A stretch of 64,000 bases of DNA from Archivesica marissinica (GCA_014843695.1 CM026386.1:16579489-16643488), one strand, 5' to 3'; shown: positions 11,566 to 22,517, counted from the stretch's first letter. Numbers and translations: made by a program. The notes: generated by a model not told the origin, from the sequence alone.

Positions 11566-12503
11566 CAGAATCATGGCATTATGAAAGAATTGACACCATG
11601 ACATTATTTTAAGAATTGACACCATGACATTATTTTAAGAAATGACACCATGACATTATTTTAAGAATTGACACCATGACATTATGTTAAGAATTGACAC
11701 CATGACATTATGTTAAGAAATGACACCATGACATTATGAAAGAATTGACACCATGACATTATGTTAAGAATTGACACCATGACATTATGTTAAGAAATGA
11801 CACCATGACATTATGTTAAGAATTGACACCATGACATTATGTTAAGAATTGACACCATGACATTATGTTAAGAAATGACACCATGACATTGTTTAAGAAT
11901 TGACACCATGACATTATGTTAAGAATTGATACCATGACATTATGTTAAGAATTGACACCATGACATTATGTTAAGAATTGACACCATGACATTATGTTAA
12001 GAATTGACATGACATTATGAAAGAATTGACACCATGACATTATTTTAAGAAATGACACCATGACATTATGTTAAGAATTGACATGACATTATGAAAGAAT
12101 TGACACCATGACATTATTTTAAGAAATGACACCATGACATTATGTTAAGAATTGACATGACATTATGAAAGAATTGACACCATGACATTATGTTAAGAAT
12201 TGACATGACATTATTTTAAGAATTGACACCATGACATTATGTTAAGAATTGATACCATGACATTATTATAGGAATTGACACCATGACATTATTATAGGAA
12301 ATGACACCATGTTGGTTTAAACATATTTATTCCACTATATACATTCACAAAAGAATACATGCATACAAAATCAAAGAATAGGAAAGGATCAAAACAGAAG
12401 CAGAGCTTATATAACACCATGTTAAGAATTGACACCATGACATTATAGGAAATGACACCATGTTAAGAATTGACACCATGACACTATTTTAAGAATTGAC
12501 ATC
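11566..12503. repeat. Minisatellite, 26-bp unit, interrupted once
   Basis: About 30 copies of GAATTGACACCATGACATTA plus TGTTAA, with shorter units lacking ACACC (near 12005-12200). A 102-bp insert of different sequence at 12313-12414 splits the array, which then resumes for about three units. Confidence 0.94.
12313..12414. other. Insert inside the 26-bp array
   Basis: This non-repetitive 102-bp block begins TTGGTTTAAACATATTTATT and ends CAGAGCTTATATAA, with ACACCATG on both sides, as expected for an insertion into an array unit. Its A-rich right half could be a retroposon tail. Class unknown. Confidence 0.5.
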
Positions 12504-13135
12504 GCTTCTCTTTAGACTCAAAGCCTCACATGTAGTTATATCAGGTTTGTTGTGTCCTTTATGGACACTGAACATGGGCACTTTCCGTCTAATTTCCATT
12601 TAACTGAAAGCTGATACCTTGCATCAACATAAACTTAAAAACCATGTTTGTGTCTGCTTAGATAAAGATGATGGCTGTTTTACTAATGTATAACGACAGT
12701 TATTCCACTGAATTACATACATTGACAGCCAGGGGTAAGTATGCATCCACAATACCAAACAGTTGACATTTAACAAGCAGTGAACATGCATAATTTGTTT
12801 CATACGTGACACGTTTTCGGTCACGAGGAAATTGTACAAACTTACAAGCCAGGGACACAAGTCACTTCCTGCGTCTGTGTCACGAAATGCTTGTTTGTTA
12901 CCGGCGATACATGCTCGTTGTTTCTTTGATAAAGACCGTGTTGCTATTGTTTTCGACGTTGTTCTTGTTAATACATACATACATTGCTTTGTTCGTGGAA
13001 GTAGATTGTTTTCATTTTTTAGTAGCAATGTTTGAGCATCATTCGTAAATAGGCTCGAAATATATTTTTTATTTTACTGAAGTAGTTTAGTTTTATCATA
13101 TTTTACATTTGGTACACAATGTAAACATATTTTAA
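12504..13135. other. Unassigned region with locally raised CpG
   Basis: Between about 12800 and 13010 there are a dozen CpGs, more than in neighbouring DNA, and four frames stay open for 67-134 codons because stops are scarce. One short plus frame (12809-12930) vaguely resembles a WD repeat (VTSCVCV..LFVTGD), but this is weak. It could be a promoter-like or 5'-exon region, or simply a less AT-rich patch. Confidence 0.3.
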
Positions 13136-13372
13136 GGCTGTCCGATTAGCGCACTAGAGAGCAGAGCGCGCTCGCTTCTCACCAATGCGACCCAGGTTCG
13201 ATCCTAGGACCGGGAAGTATGTGAGATGGTACGATGGTCGCCAAATCGGACAGGTGGGTTTTCTCCGGGTACTCCGGTTTTCTCCCACACGAATGACCAC
13301 ATATACGCTTTCATCCGAGCCAACGAGAGTTATTAATATAGGTTGTTAAAACGTAAAATAAATAAAGTAAAA
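13136..13372 (+). mobile_element. SINE-D copy
   Basis: The head GGCTGTCCGATTAGCGCACT is followed by a 17-bp extra segment and CGCGCTCGCTTCTCACCAAT, then the B-box GGTTCGATCC. The body includes CCGGGTACTCCGG and CCCACACGAATGACCACATA. The 3' part has TTATTAATATAGGTTGTTAA and an AAATAAATAAAG tail. Other copies are at 47430, 50411 and 63182. Confidence 0.88.
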
Positions 13373-13455
13373 AAGTGTCTTCTCCCATAAATACATGATA
13401 AATTTGTCTTGCGTAACATTGTAGTCCCTTAATTGTATAAAAAAGACAATTTATA

Positions 13456-13681
13456 TAGTTTATACAAATTTATTTTAGCTCGATTGCGAAACAAGTTCTT
13501 ACAACTTATAGTAATCACTCTCGAGACCTCATTCCTGATGGAATCCGAGAGAGAAGAGGCATGTGGAACTTAAATGCCTTGCCTAAGGGCACAATCGTAA
13601 CGACTCCAGTGGGGCTCGAACTCCGGGTCTTTCGCACATGAAGCGAACATGCTACCACTGCGCTATCACAACTTCCACATT
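13456..13681 (-). mobile_element. SINE-C copy
   Basis: Nearly complete reverse-oriented copy, from TAGTTTATACAAATTTATTT to GCGCTATCACAACTTCCACA. A short internal deletion removes the CATCGCCACGAGG part. The head keeps recognisable A- and B-boxes. Confidence 0.9.
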
Positions 13682-13856
13682 TATATAAGTATATTTATAA
13701 ATACATGATGAATTTGTCTTAATTGTATAAAAAAGACTAATTTTTATATAAGTATATTGTAGTGGTAGAATTGGTGAAATATCTAATTACGATATATAAT
13801 TACAAGGTACCAGCTGTGTGTATGGCTAATGTGTTGAGAAAAGATGTTAGCTTAAA
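13682..13856. other. Short AT-rich spacer
   Basis: It repeats parts of 13370-13455 (ATAAATACATGAT, AATTTGTCTT, TTGTATAAAAAAGAC), which suggests a local duplication flanking the SINE-C insertion. No gene is seen. Confidence 0.5.
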
Positions 13857-14440
13857 CAGTATTTATTTCTTCTATTACTGTATAAACTCGGCCATAAACT
13901 GCTACCCTGGGGACTAGAAACAGTATTTATTTCTTCTATTACCGTATAAACTCGGTTATAAACTGCTACCCTGGGGACTAGAAAACAGTATTTATTTCTT
14001 CTATTACCGTATAAACTCGGCCATAAACTGCTACCCTGGGGACTAGAAACAGTATTTATTTCTTCTATTACCGTATAAACTCGGTTATAAACTGCTACCC
14101 TGGGGACTAGAAACAGTATTTATTTCTTCTATTACCGTATAAACTCGGTTATAAACTGCTACACTGGGGACTAGAAAACAGTATTTATTTCTTCCATTAC
14201 CGTATAAACTCAGCCATAAACTGCTACACTGGGGACTAGAAAACTATTTATTTCTTCTATTACCATATAAACTCAGCCATAAACTGCTACACTGGGGACT
14301 AGAAAACAGTATTTATTTCTTCTATTACCGTATAAACTCAGCCATAAACTGCTACACTGGGGACTAGAAAACAGTATTTATTTCTTCTATTACCGTATAA
14401 ACTCGGCCATAAACTGCTACCCTGGGAACTAGAAAACATT
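13857..14440. repeat. Minisatellite, 64-bp unit
   Basis: Nine copies. Each contains ACAGTATTTATTTCTTCTAT, TACCGTATAAACTCGG and AACTGCTAC followed by CTGGGGACTAGAAA. Units differ by an extra A at the junction and by GGCC/GGTT/AGCC variants. Confidence 0.95.
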
Positions 14441-14511
14441 TATCTTACATACACTCACTCTAAGTGTATACAACATTTTCAGAAAATTCCTGATCCTTAA
14501 AATCTTTCAAG

Positions 14512-14831
14512 TTAACCCATAACCTGCTAATCAGAACTAACGTTGCATTTGCAATCAGCCTAGAGCCAAATCAGATGGCACGGAACGTGCACAAAATGTG
14601 TCATCTGATCTTGCTCTATGCTGTTTGCTTAATTCAGTTAGTGGAGCTATCAACATAGATCCTGATCTGATGCTTGGTCTATGTTGTTTGCTTAATTCAG
14701 TTAGTGGAGCTATCAACATAGATCCTCATCTGATGCTTGGTCTATGCTGTTTGCTTAATTCAGTTAGTGGAGCTATCAACATAGATCCTGATCTGATGCT
14801 TGGTCTATGTTGTTTGCACATTCCCTGGTCA
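14512..14831 (+). mobile_element. MITE-3 variant with internal 63-bp triplication
   Basis: It begins at TTAA with CCCATAACCTGCTAATCA, as in MITE-3, and contains the family modules GATCAGATGGCACGGAACGT-like and TCTATGCTGTTTGC. A 63-bp internal unit (TTAATTCAGTTAGTGGAGCT and CAACATAGATCC) is repeated three times from about 14625, producing a 95-codon read-through frame. The 3' terminal repeat is missing after GCACATTCCCTGGTC. Confidence 0.75.
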
Positions 14832-14984
14832 GTGGTCAAGTGGCGTATCCAGGACACGCATGTTCAATACACCATACCACCCTAAATGTAGTATCAATCT
14901 TTCTGATGGCATGTTTTATGATGTTTTCAAAAGAAAACAACGTATCTGACAAGTTTATTTCATATTTGCAAATTATATAATATT

Positions 14985-15056
14985 TTTTCCGAATATTCGA
15001 ATACTGAAATAGAATTCGGATATTCGGACGTCCGAGCGAATATTCGAATATTTGTT
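14985..15056. repeat. Palindrome-rich ATTCG cluster
   Basis: Repeated ATATTCGAATA and CGGATATTCGGACGTCCGA blocks make a cluster of overlapping palindromes of about 70 bp. Simple sequence or the end of a transposon could explain it. Confidence 0.5.
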
Positions 15057-15136
15057 GCCATTCCTAATTTAAATGTATAAAACAATTTAAATACAAATTT
15101 TTAAAAGCAGGTGTTTTTAGCAAATTCGTTTGCTGT

Positions 15137-15524
15137 TTAACCCTTTCAACACCACAGGCCTTTCAATAGGCTTACAAAAAGTGTAGATCCAGATGAGCCG
15201 GCTCGTGACGAGCCGTCTCATCAGGATCTGCACTTTTTGCCAGTAATATTACTATTTTTAGACAAAAATTACCCATTTTGATAAATGAACTGGTTCAAAT
15301 ATAATTTTCTTATTAATTTATTGGTCTGAATATATCATGCACCAGTCTATGTCAGTTACTTGGTGTTGAATGGGTTAAATATCATGCACCAGTCCATGTC
15401 AGTTACTTGGTGTTGAATGCACCAGTCCATGTCAGTTACTTGGTGTTGAATGCACCAGTCCATGTCAGTTACTTGGTGTTGAATGCACCAGTCCATGTCA
15501 GTTACTTGGTGTTGAATGGGTTAA
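15137..15524 (-). mobile_element. MITE-1 copy with one end amplified
   Basis: Reverse-oriented copy starting TTAACCCTTTCAACACC, with the central hairpin (GATGAGCCGGCTCGTG / ACGAGCCGTCTCATC). The opposite end closes at TTAA 15375-15378. After that the terminal 33 bp (GCACCAGTCCATGTCAGTTA and CTTGGTGTTGAAT) is repeated about four more times before a final GGGTTAA at 15521-15524. A nascent array has therefore grown from one terminus. Confidence 0.88.
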
Positions 15525-16077
15525 ATAATTACATAACTACCGTAGATAGAATAACATAATTATTTTTCCTGCATCAAATTCCACCCTGCAGCAGATGTCA
15601 GGATCGTTCAATCAATGATTGATACTTTGGATTGTCCTGACATCCGAGTGATAGAAAATGGGAGACAATGCTGCCAATAATCTTTGCTCGGCTGCTGCAA
15701 GTCGACAAAAGGATGACCGACACTTGATTGATGTCAACGACACCTCCTTTCAAGTGAAGCAGAAATTAAATTAATGCACAGTGAAGTCTTAATGAAAACT
15801 GTCGCGAGTTCAAGTGTTATTTTTTTGCGGTAACATCCGTAAGGGTCAAGCTGACCGGCCCTCCGATACTCTTCATTTCTCATCTTTGGAGAGGCTCCCG
15901 ATGACATGTAAGACCTATTTTCAGACTGAATGGGTTAAATTGTTGTTGAATAATGCAATTATGTCGTGTTTTTTTGTGTTTATCAAGAAATTAGATTTCC
16001 CCCCCCCGTATATTCCTTGTACATGATTCATGGATATTGTACAGTGATTTTTTGTACACTCGAATGTCAGTGTATCT
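15525..16077. other. Unassigned spacer
   Basis: It contains an imperfect inverted repeat (GTCAGGATC near 15599 and GGATTGTCCTGAC near 15632) and a 41-codon frame ending at 15689. I see no splice pair and no known repeat. A run of nine C occurs near 16000. Confidence 0.45.
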
Positions 16078-16371
16078 GTGTGTGTTTTACGTTTATTTAT
16101 CGTCGCTACCGGTTGCCCATATGAGCAACACCTCCTGAAGAGATTTAGTCATTTTAGATTTTTGGAGGATAGTGCAATGATACAGAGACCAATTCCAGAG
16201 TCTCCTCTTGTTCTTTTACGTGCACGGTGTACAGTACCGACACGAGACCTCAACTTACAGTCCCATCTGAAAGACTGTTAATTTTTATTAGGGTCAGACG
16301 GGGGGATCGAACCTGCGATACCTGGATTACCAGTCCAACGTGTTAACAGCTGGACTACAGATCCGTCTGTA
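16078..16371 (-). mobile_element. SINE-B copy
   Basis: Full-length reverse-oriented copy, from TGTGTTTTACGTTTATTTAT to GGACTACAGATCCGTCTG. The B-box complement is GGGGGATCGAACCTGCGAT. A short frame across it (67 codons) is incidental. Confidence 0.9.
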
Positions 16372-16613
16372 AGGGGAATATCTGTTAGATAATACATTTA
16401 TTTTCATGGTATTTTATATTATTGCAAATTATTCATGTATAATATGTATTATGTTAATAAATACTTTTACAGGTGAACAACCCCACTACAGCATAAACAT
16501 ATATTGATTTCTCAGCCATCTGCTCAATGCATTCATGTATTTGTACATTTTTTGCTAAAACATTATTGTACATTTCCACCATATTTAAATCATTATTGTA
16601 TATGTGTGGTATA

Positions 16614-17051
16614 CAGTCAAACCTTGTTAGCGGTCACCTCTATTAAGCAGCCAATCTGTATTAAGCAGCCAGTAACCAAACTCCCACTGTGGCAATTGGT
16701 TCAGTATTTAACCTCTATTAAGCAGCCACCTGTACTAAGCAGCCAACTTCCACTGGTAATTGGTTCAGCATTTAACCTCTATTAAGCAGCCACCTGTGCT
16801 AAGCAGCCAACTTCCACGGTGGGAATTGGTTCAGTATTTAACCTCTATTAAGCAGCCACCTGTGCTAAGCAGCCAACTTCCACTGTAGGAATTGGTTCAG
16901 TATTTAATCCCTATTAAGCAGCCACCTGTGCTAAGCAGCCAACTCCCACTGTGGGAATTGGTTCAGTATTTAATCCCTATTAAGCAGCCACCTGTGCTAA
17001 GCAGCCAACTTTATCACTCCCTTGGCTGGCCGCTTAAGACAGGTTTGACTG
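16614..17051. mobile_element. MITE-5, TA-flanked, with internal 66-bp array
   Basis: The ends are CAGTCAAACCTTGTTAGCGG and the complement of CTTAAGACAGGTTTGACTG, flanked by TA on each side (16612-16613 and 17052-17053). About five internal 66-bp units (TATTAAGCAGCCACCTGTGC and GGGAATTGGTTCAGTATTTA) account for two short read-through frames. TA duplication and CAGT ends fit a pogo/mariner-type non-autonomous element. Confidence 0.82.
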
Positions 17052-17053
17052 TA

Positions 17054-17833
17054 TTCCACTTTTGCGGTACAGTACAGAGATGTAAATTAGTACATAACAA
17101 CATTATATATACATGTGTTTTTTAAAAAATATTCTCATATGTATAGCTCAAAATTGGGCTAAGAGGAATTAGGTGACCTCAAAAATACATTTTAAAATAT
17201 ACATGAACAAGTTTTCACAATAGTGTCCTGACCATGCATAAATTTAGATATGAATGAATTGCATTGTGGGTAAAAATTAGAATTGTATTGTGGGTAAAGA
17301 TTAGATTGTTATCACCTGGAGAAAACTGAAACTCTTTTTAAACTGTCCATACGATCACCGCTGTAGTGCAAATGCTGCATTGTATGTGAATGAATGAATA
17401 TCCATAGGGTGCAGATGACCAGGGGCGTGAAATTGAATACGCGGAGATTGCGCTTGTTTCCTGGGTTTCATACAGGGTCGGCGTTCTATTCATATTTTGA
17501 TTTGTTGATGATGACTCTTCATAGAAGTACTTTTATCAAACACGTATTTAGGCTTTTTGAATACATAATTTAAAAAAAAAAAAGCAATTAATTTTGGAAA
17601 TTTTGAAAATTTGTATAAATAATTTGCAACATTTTCATGATTTTATTATTCATGCAAAGTCATGTAATTGTATAATTTTGATGGGAATGCAAATGAAAAG
17701 GTTTTAGAACAGCAGATTTTGTGTGATGGGTGGAGAATAAGTAAATGAGTGCCTGTAAACATGCCTGGCCCAGAACTGCATGTCATGGGATGGACTGGTG
17801 TTGTTAGAGATGATTTGTCATCAACAGTAAACT
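17054..17833. other. Unassigned AT-rich region
   Basis: No gene is seen. A short direct repeat, GCATTGTGGGTAAAAATTAG / GTATTGTGGGTAAAGATTAG, lies at about 17261-17305, and a run of twelve A sits near 17575. Confidence 0.5.
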
Positions 17834-19197
17834 GATGGTCATGTATAGCAGGTGTCCATGGAAGTATTGGTCATGTATAGCAGGTGTCCATGGAAGTATT
17901 GGTTGTGTATAGCAGGTGTCCATGGAAGTATTGGTCATGTATAGCAGGTGTACATGGAAGTATTGGTCATGTATAGCAGGTGTCCATGGAAGTATTGGTC
18001 ATGTATAGCAGGTGTACATGGAAGTATTGGTTATGTATAGCAGGTGTACATGGAAGTATTGGTTGTGTATAGCAGGTGTACATGGAAGTATTGGTCATGT
18101 ATAGCAGGTGTCCATGGAAGTATTGGTCATGTATAGCAGGTGTACATGGAAGTATTTGTCATGTATAGCAGGTGTCCATGGAAGTATTGGTCATGTATAG
18201 CAGGTGTACATGGAAGTATTGGTTGTGTATAGCAGGTGTACATGGAAGTATTGGTTGTGTATAGCAGGTGTACATGGAAGTATTGGTCATGTATAGCAGG
18301 TGTCCATGGAAGTATTGGTTGTGTATAGCAGGTGTACATGGAAGTATTGGTCATGTATAGCAGGTGTCCATGGAAGTATTGGTCATGTATAGCAGGTGTC
18401 CATGGAAGTATTGGTTGTGTATAGCAGGTGTCCATGGAAGTATTGGTTGTGTATAGCAGGTGTACATGGAAGTATTGGTCATGTATAGCAGGTGTCCATG
18501 GAAGTATTGGTTGTGTATAGCAGGTGTCCATGGAAGTATTGGTTGTGTATAGCAGGTGTCCATGGAAGTATTGGTTATGTATAGCAGGTGTCCATGGAAG
18601 TATTGGTTATGTATAGCAGGTGTCCATGGAAGTATTGGTTATGTATAGCAGGTGTTCATGGAAGTATTGGTTATGTATAGCAGGTGTCCATGGAAGTATT
18701 GGTTATGTATAGCAGGTGTCCATGGAAGTATTGGTTGTGTATAGCAGGTGTCCATGGAAGTATTGGTTATGTATAGCAGGTGTACATGGAAGTATTGGTC
18801 ATGTATAGCAGGTGTCCATGGAAGTATTGGTTGTGTATAGCAGGTGTCCATGGAAGTATTGGTTGTGTATAGCAGGTGTACATGGAAGTATTGGTCATGA
18901 ATAGCAGGTGTCCATGGAAGTATTGGTTGTGTATAGCAGGTGTCCATGGAAGTATTGGTTGTGTATAGCAGGTGTCCATGGAAGTATTGGTCATGTATAG
19001 CATGTGTACATGGAAGTATTGGTCATGTATAGCAGGTGTCCATGGAAGTATTGGTTGTGTATAGCAGGTGTCCATGGAAGTATTGGTTATGTATAGCAAG
19101 TGTCCATGGAAGTATTGGTTATTTATAGTAGGTGTCCATGGAAGTATTGATCATGTATAGCAGGTGTCCATGGAAGTATTGGTTATTGGTCATGTAT
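17834..19197. repeat. Minisatellite, 32-bp unit
   Basis: About 42 copies of TATTGGTCATGTATAGCAGG plus TGTCCATGGAAG. Variants alternate between GGTCATG/GGTTGTG/GGTTATG and TGTCCATGG/TGTACATGG. Three units make 96 bp, so minus-strand frames of 70-134 codons stay open, but these are read-through. Confidence 0.96.
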
Positions 19198-19264
19198 CAG
19201 ATTAAAGATAAAATATGGGCAAGGCAGCGTTAGTGATTGTAAACACTTATTTTTGTGTAATCTC

Positions 19265-19412
19265 TTACGTGACAACCACAAACCGACTTCTAGTGTTATC
19301 ACTGATGGTCACGGGTTTGAGCCCCCGCTCAGGTCTTCTCTCATTTATATGAAAAAGTTGGCAGTTTCTTACGAAGGTTGGTGCACCGAGTCCATTAATA
19401 ACCACAGGAGCC
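19265..19412 (+). mobile_element. SINE-E 5' part of a chimera
   Basis: It carries the SINE-E segment ATCACTGATGGTCACGGGTT, TTTATATGAAAAAGTTGGCA and GGTTGGTGCACC, up to AACCACAGGAGC. The head upstream is diverged (ACAACCACAAACCGACTTC). It is joined directly to a SINE-D tail. Confidence 0.75.
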
Positions 19413-19595
19413 TGTGAAGTATGTGAGATGGTACGGTTGTCGCCAGATCGGACAGGTGTGTTTTCTCCGGGTACTCCGGTTTCCTCCCACACGAATGACC
19501 ACATATTATACGCTTTCATCCACGCCAACGAGAGTGATTAATATAAGTTGTTAAAATAATCGCAATCGTTATAAAGTTTAAAATAAAAATAAAAG
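19413..19595 (+). mobile_element. SINE-D 3' part of a chimera
   Basis: It starts inside SINE-D at GAAGTATGTGAGATGGTACG and continues through CCGGGTACTCCGGTTTCC to the TTAATATAAGTTGTTAAAA tail. The tRNA head of SINE-D is absent because SINE-E sequence precedes it. Confidence 0.8.
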
Positions 19596-19761
19596 TTAAG
19601 AAAAGCATTTTTAGTTTCTTCAGGTTTTTCTAATTTTCAATTTAACTTAAACGAAATTTATGATTGAAATTTAAGTGTGTTCCACCCCCGGGGTCATTAC
19701 GGGGTGCTTACATTGTTTTAACGAGAATAGATATAGCCCCTTCACACAGGTTCTGCTTATA

Positions 19762-19951
19762 CAGTCAAACCTGTCTATAAAGACCACCCTCAGGAAAGTA
19801 AAAAAGTGGCCTTTGTTGGCAGGTGGCCTTTCAATAGAGGGTTAAAATGCATTGAAAATGGCTCGACGGAAGATAAAAATGGTGGTCTTTAGAGACAGGT
19901 TTTTCATATGCAGCCTTTATTCGGAGGTGGCCTTTAGCACATGTTTGACTG
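19762..19951. mobile_element. MITE-5 relative, TA-flanked
   Basis: The ends CAGTCAAACCTGTCTATAAA and the complement of ATGTTTGACTG are flanked by TA on both sides. The interior (GGTGGCCTTTCAATAGAGG, GTGGTCTTTAGAGACAGG) differs from the 16614 copy, so it is a related family with the same termini. Confidence 0.75.
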
Positions 19952-19953
19952 TA

Positions 19954-20475
19954 TACCCTCTTGATTTTAATGTTGTAAATTTACACACAAAAAATCCAGT
20001 GTGTCAAATATTTGACCAGTGACCCGGCATCATGTTTACGTGAGCTTTCCCTATTGAGCTTTGAAACCCCCTCAGTTGTACCTAATTGGGATAATTAGAT
20101 TCACAATACATTGTACCCTTTGAAATTCTCGTTGTGTACATACACATTGTGGAACGAAGCTATGTCTGTAATTTTGTCAATCATGGGTCCAGCACAAATT
20201 GCCGTGCATTGAATTTGATTGGTCGACTACTGAATGGGCTTCTAAATCGAGTTACTCGGTACAAAATACACATTACATAATCAGAGAAGTGAAAGTAGTC
20301 TGTTTTGGACTTGTTTAGTTATATATTCTTCAGGTTAATATACCATGGCAGGCCCACTCTGGAGTGGTGGCACATTTATACCTTTTAACATTTTGTTATT
20401 GTAGATTTATTCAATGGATTTTCTTGATGTTGGAATTACACGGTATTTCAATAGTTTATTTTCAGTCGATCTTCT
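19954..20475. other. Unassigned region
   Basis: Mostly unique-looking sequence. An ATG in good context (ATACCATGG, near 20344) opens only 19 codons. I do not see an exon, RNA gene or repeat here. Confidence 0.45.
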
Positions 20476-20690
20476 TTAACCCATTCAACCCCAAGTAACT
20501 GACATGGATTGGTGCATGCTATTTTTAGACCAATAAATTAATAAGAAAATTACCTTTGGACCAGTTCATTTATCAAAATGGGTAATTTTATCTAAAAATA
20601 GTAATAATTATTACTGGCAAAAAAGTGCAGATCCTGATGAGACGGCTCGTCACGAGCCTATTTAGAGGCCTGTGGGGTTGAAAGGGTTAA
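20476..20690 (+). mobile_element. MITE-1 copy
   Basis: Bounded by TTAA, starting CCCATTCAACCCCAAGTAAC and ending GTTGAAAGGG. The right arm of the central hairpin is deleted: GAGACGGCTCGTCACGAGCC runs straight into TATTTAGAGG. Confidence 0.9.
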
Positions 20691-20734
20691 ACAAGGATTC
20701 ATATTTGTTAACCCTGTCATTAGGAACAGGAGAT

Positions 20735-20738
20735 TGTC

Positions 20739-20815
<77 letters not shown>

Positions 20816-20835
20816 ATGTCTGTATGTATGTCCGT
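20735..20835. repeat. (TCTG)n microsatellite
   Basis: About 20 uninterrupted TCTG repeats, decaying to TATG and TCCG/TCCA at the right edge where a SINE-B begins. Confidence 0.97.
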
Positions 20836-21352
20836 CCATCCGTCTGGTTAACATATTGGACTGCGAATCCAGGGATCGCAGGTTAGTTTATACAAATTTA
20901 TTTTAGCTCGATTACGAAACAAGTTCTTACAACTTATATTAATCACTCTCGAGACCGAGACCTCATTCCTGATGGAATCCATCGCCACGAGGGAGAGAAG
21001 AGGAACATGGAATTTAAATGTCTTGCCTAAGGGCACAATCGTAACAGCTCCAGCGGGGCTCAAACTCCAGACCATTCGCACCTGAAGCGAACGCGCATCC
21101 ACTGCGCTATCACGACTTCCACATTTATATAACACTAATATATTTACAGTCTTTCAGATGGGACTTTAAACCGATGTCTTGTGTCGGTGCTTTACACCAT
21201 GCACGTGAAAGAACCAGAGGAGACTCTAGAATGGGTCTCTGTCTGTATCATTGCACTATCCACCAAAATCTAAAAATGACTAAGCTGTTCAGGAGGCGTC
21301 GCTCATATGGGCAACCGGTAGCGACGATAAATAAACGTAAAAAACACAAAAT
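20836..21352 (+). mobile_element. SINE-B split by a SINE-C
   Basis: The head (CCGTCTGGTTAACATATTGG, GGATCGCAGGT) lies at 20836-20883. The body and tail resume at 21146 with ACAGTCTTTCAGATGGGAC and end at CGATAAATAAACGTAAAA. The B-box distal half and the CCCTAATAAAATTAA linker are missing, so the SINE-C came in with a deletion or by recombination. Confidence 0.85.
20884..21124 (-). mobile_element. SINE-C nested inside SINE-B
   Basis: Complete reverse-oriented copy, from TAGTTTATACAAATTTATTT to GCGCTATCACGACTTCCACA. Being nested, it is younger than the SINE-B around it. Confidence 0.9.
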
Positions 21353-21832
21353 TAAGAATATGTTCTTGTGTCACATATCAGCGCAGGGTGTTTGCTACTC
21401 TCTGAGTGCAATCCCCTAATTTATTATTCAATATCAATAATATGGGACTAACTGAAGCACTTGACATAAATTGTACAGTCCTGAACTGATCTTTGTCACA
21501 AAATATTTCCATTGAAAAATTATAAGCTTACTATGAAGGGATATCATCGCTCATTAATTTTGTGTCAAAATTATCAAAATATCCTGTCATTGTAATTACA
21601 GACAGCATTCAAATTAATGGCAAATAAGCTGTACATTTTCATACCGTAATTGTTCTAATTATTGCCAGGGCTAATAATAGATTACATTTATTTTTAATTT
21701 ACGCTGTTTTTATATAGTTCTAATTTTTTTAAAAATATGTTTATTTTTGTTTTAAAAAATAAATCACACTGTATGTCAGTGCATACTGCATAGTGCTTTG
21801 ACCTGTTAATGGTTGCTACATTGTCACATATT
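21353..21832. other. Unassigned AT-rich region
   Basis: No open frame above 60 codons starts here, and I see no array or dispersed repeat. Runs of A and T dominate near 21700-21760. Confidence 0.5.
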
Positions 21833-22079
21833 ATGGAAATGGTAGCACGTTCGCTTCAGGTGCGAAAGGCCTGGAGTTCGAGCCACACTGGAGCCATTAC
21901 GTTTGTGCCCTTAGAGAAGGCACACTGGAGCCATTACGATTGTGCCTTTGGGAAGGCATTTAAATTCCACATGCCTCTTCTCTCACCCTTGTGGCGATGG
22001 ATTCCATCAGGAATGAGGTCTCGAGAGTGATTAATGTAAGTTGTAAGAACGAACCGAGCTAAAATAAATTTGTATAAAC
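21833..22079 (+). mobile_element. SINE-C copy with internal duplication
   Basis: It starts inside the head (GGTAGCACGTTCGCTTCAGG) and ends AGCTAAAATAAATTTGTATA. A segment of about 37 bp holding CACTGGAGCCATTACG and TTGTGCC is duplicated in tandem after the B-box. Confidence 0.88.
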
Positions 22080-22276
22080 TAATATTAGGGAAAGACATGG
22101 TCGAGCATAATATTTATACAATGCCTCAATCGTACTAAATAAAGAAAAGAAATATAAGAAAGTTTGTGAAGATAAATCTAGTAGGAAAGGGGGGGTGCAT
22201 TTATTGGAATAAATTTGATATGTGTAGTAGAAACTTTGTAGATGCATTATTCATAAACCGAATATAAACATCCACA

Positions 22277-22517
22277 TTAACCCATTCAACACCAAGTAAC
22301 TCACATGGACTGGTCCATGATGTTCATAAACCAATAAATGAATCAGAAAATCACATTTGGACAAGTTCATTTATCAAAATGGGTAATTATGTCTAAAAAT
22401 AGTCATATCACTGGCAAAAAGTGCAGATCCTGATGAGACGGCTCGTCATGAGCCGGCTCATCTGGATCTACACTTTTTGTAAGCCTATTTAGAGGTCTGT
22501 GGTGTTGAAAGGGTTAA
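22277..22517 (+). mobile_element. MITE-1 copy
   Basis: Full-length and TTAA-bounded, with intact ends CCCATTCAACACC and GGTGTTGAAAGGG. The full hairpin (GATGAGACGGCTCGTCATG / AGCCGGCTCATC) is present. Confidence 0.92.

Noticed and set aside
12624..13028. 134-codon minus-strand frame
   Set aside because: Three plus frames over the same stretch are open too, so the lack of stops comes from local composition. No domain is recognised.
17834..19197. Minus-strand repeat protein with MDTCYTQPILPW units
   Set aside because: The 32-bp array is open because three units make 96 bp; unit variants change residues without any sign of constraint.
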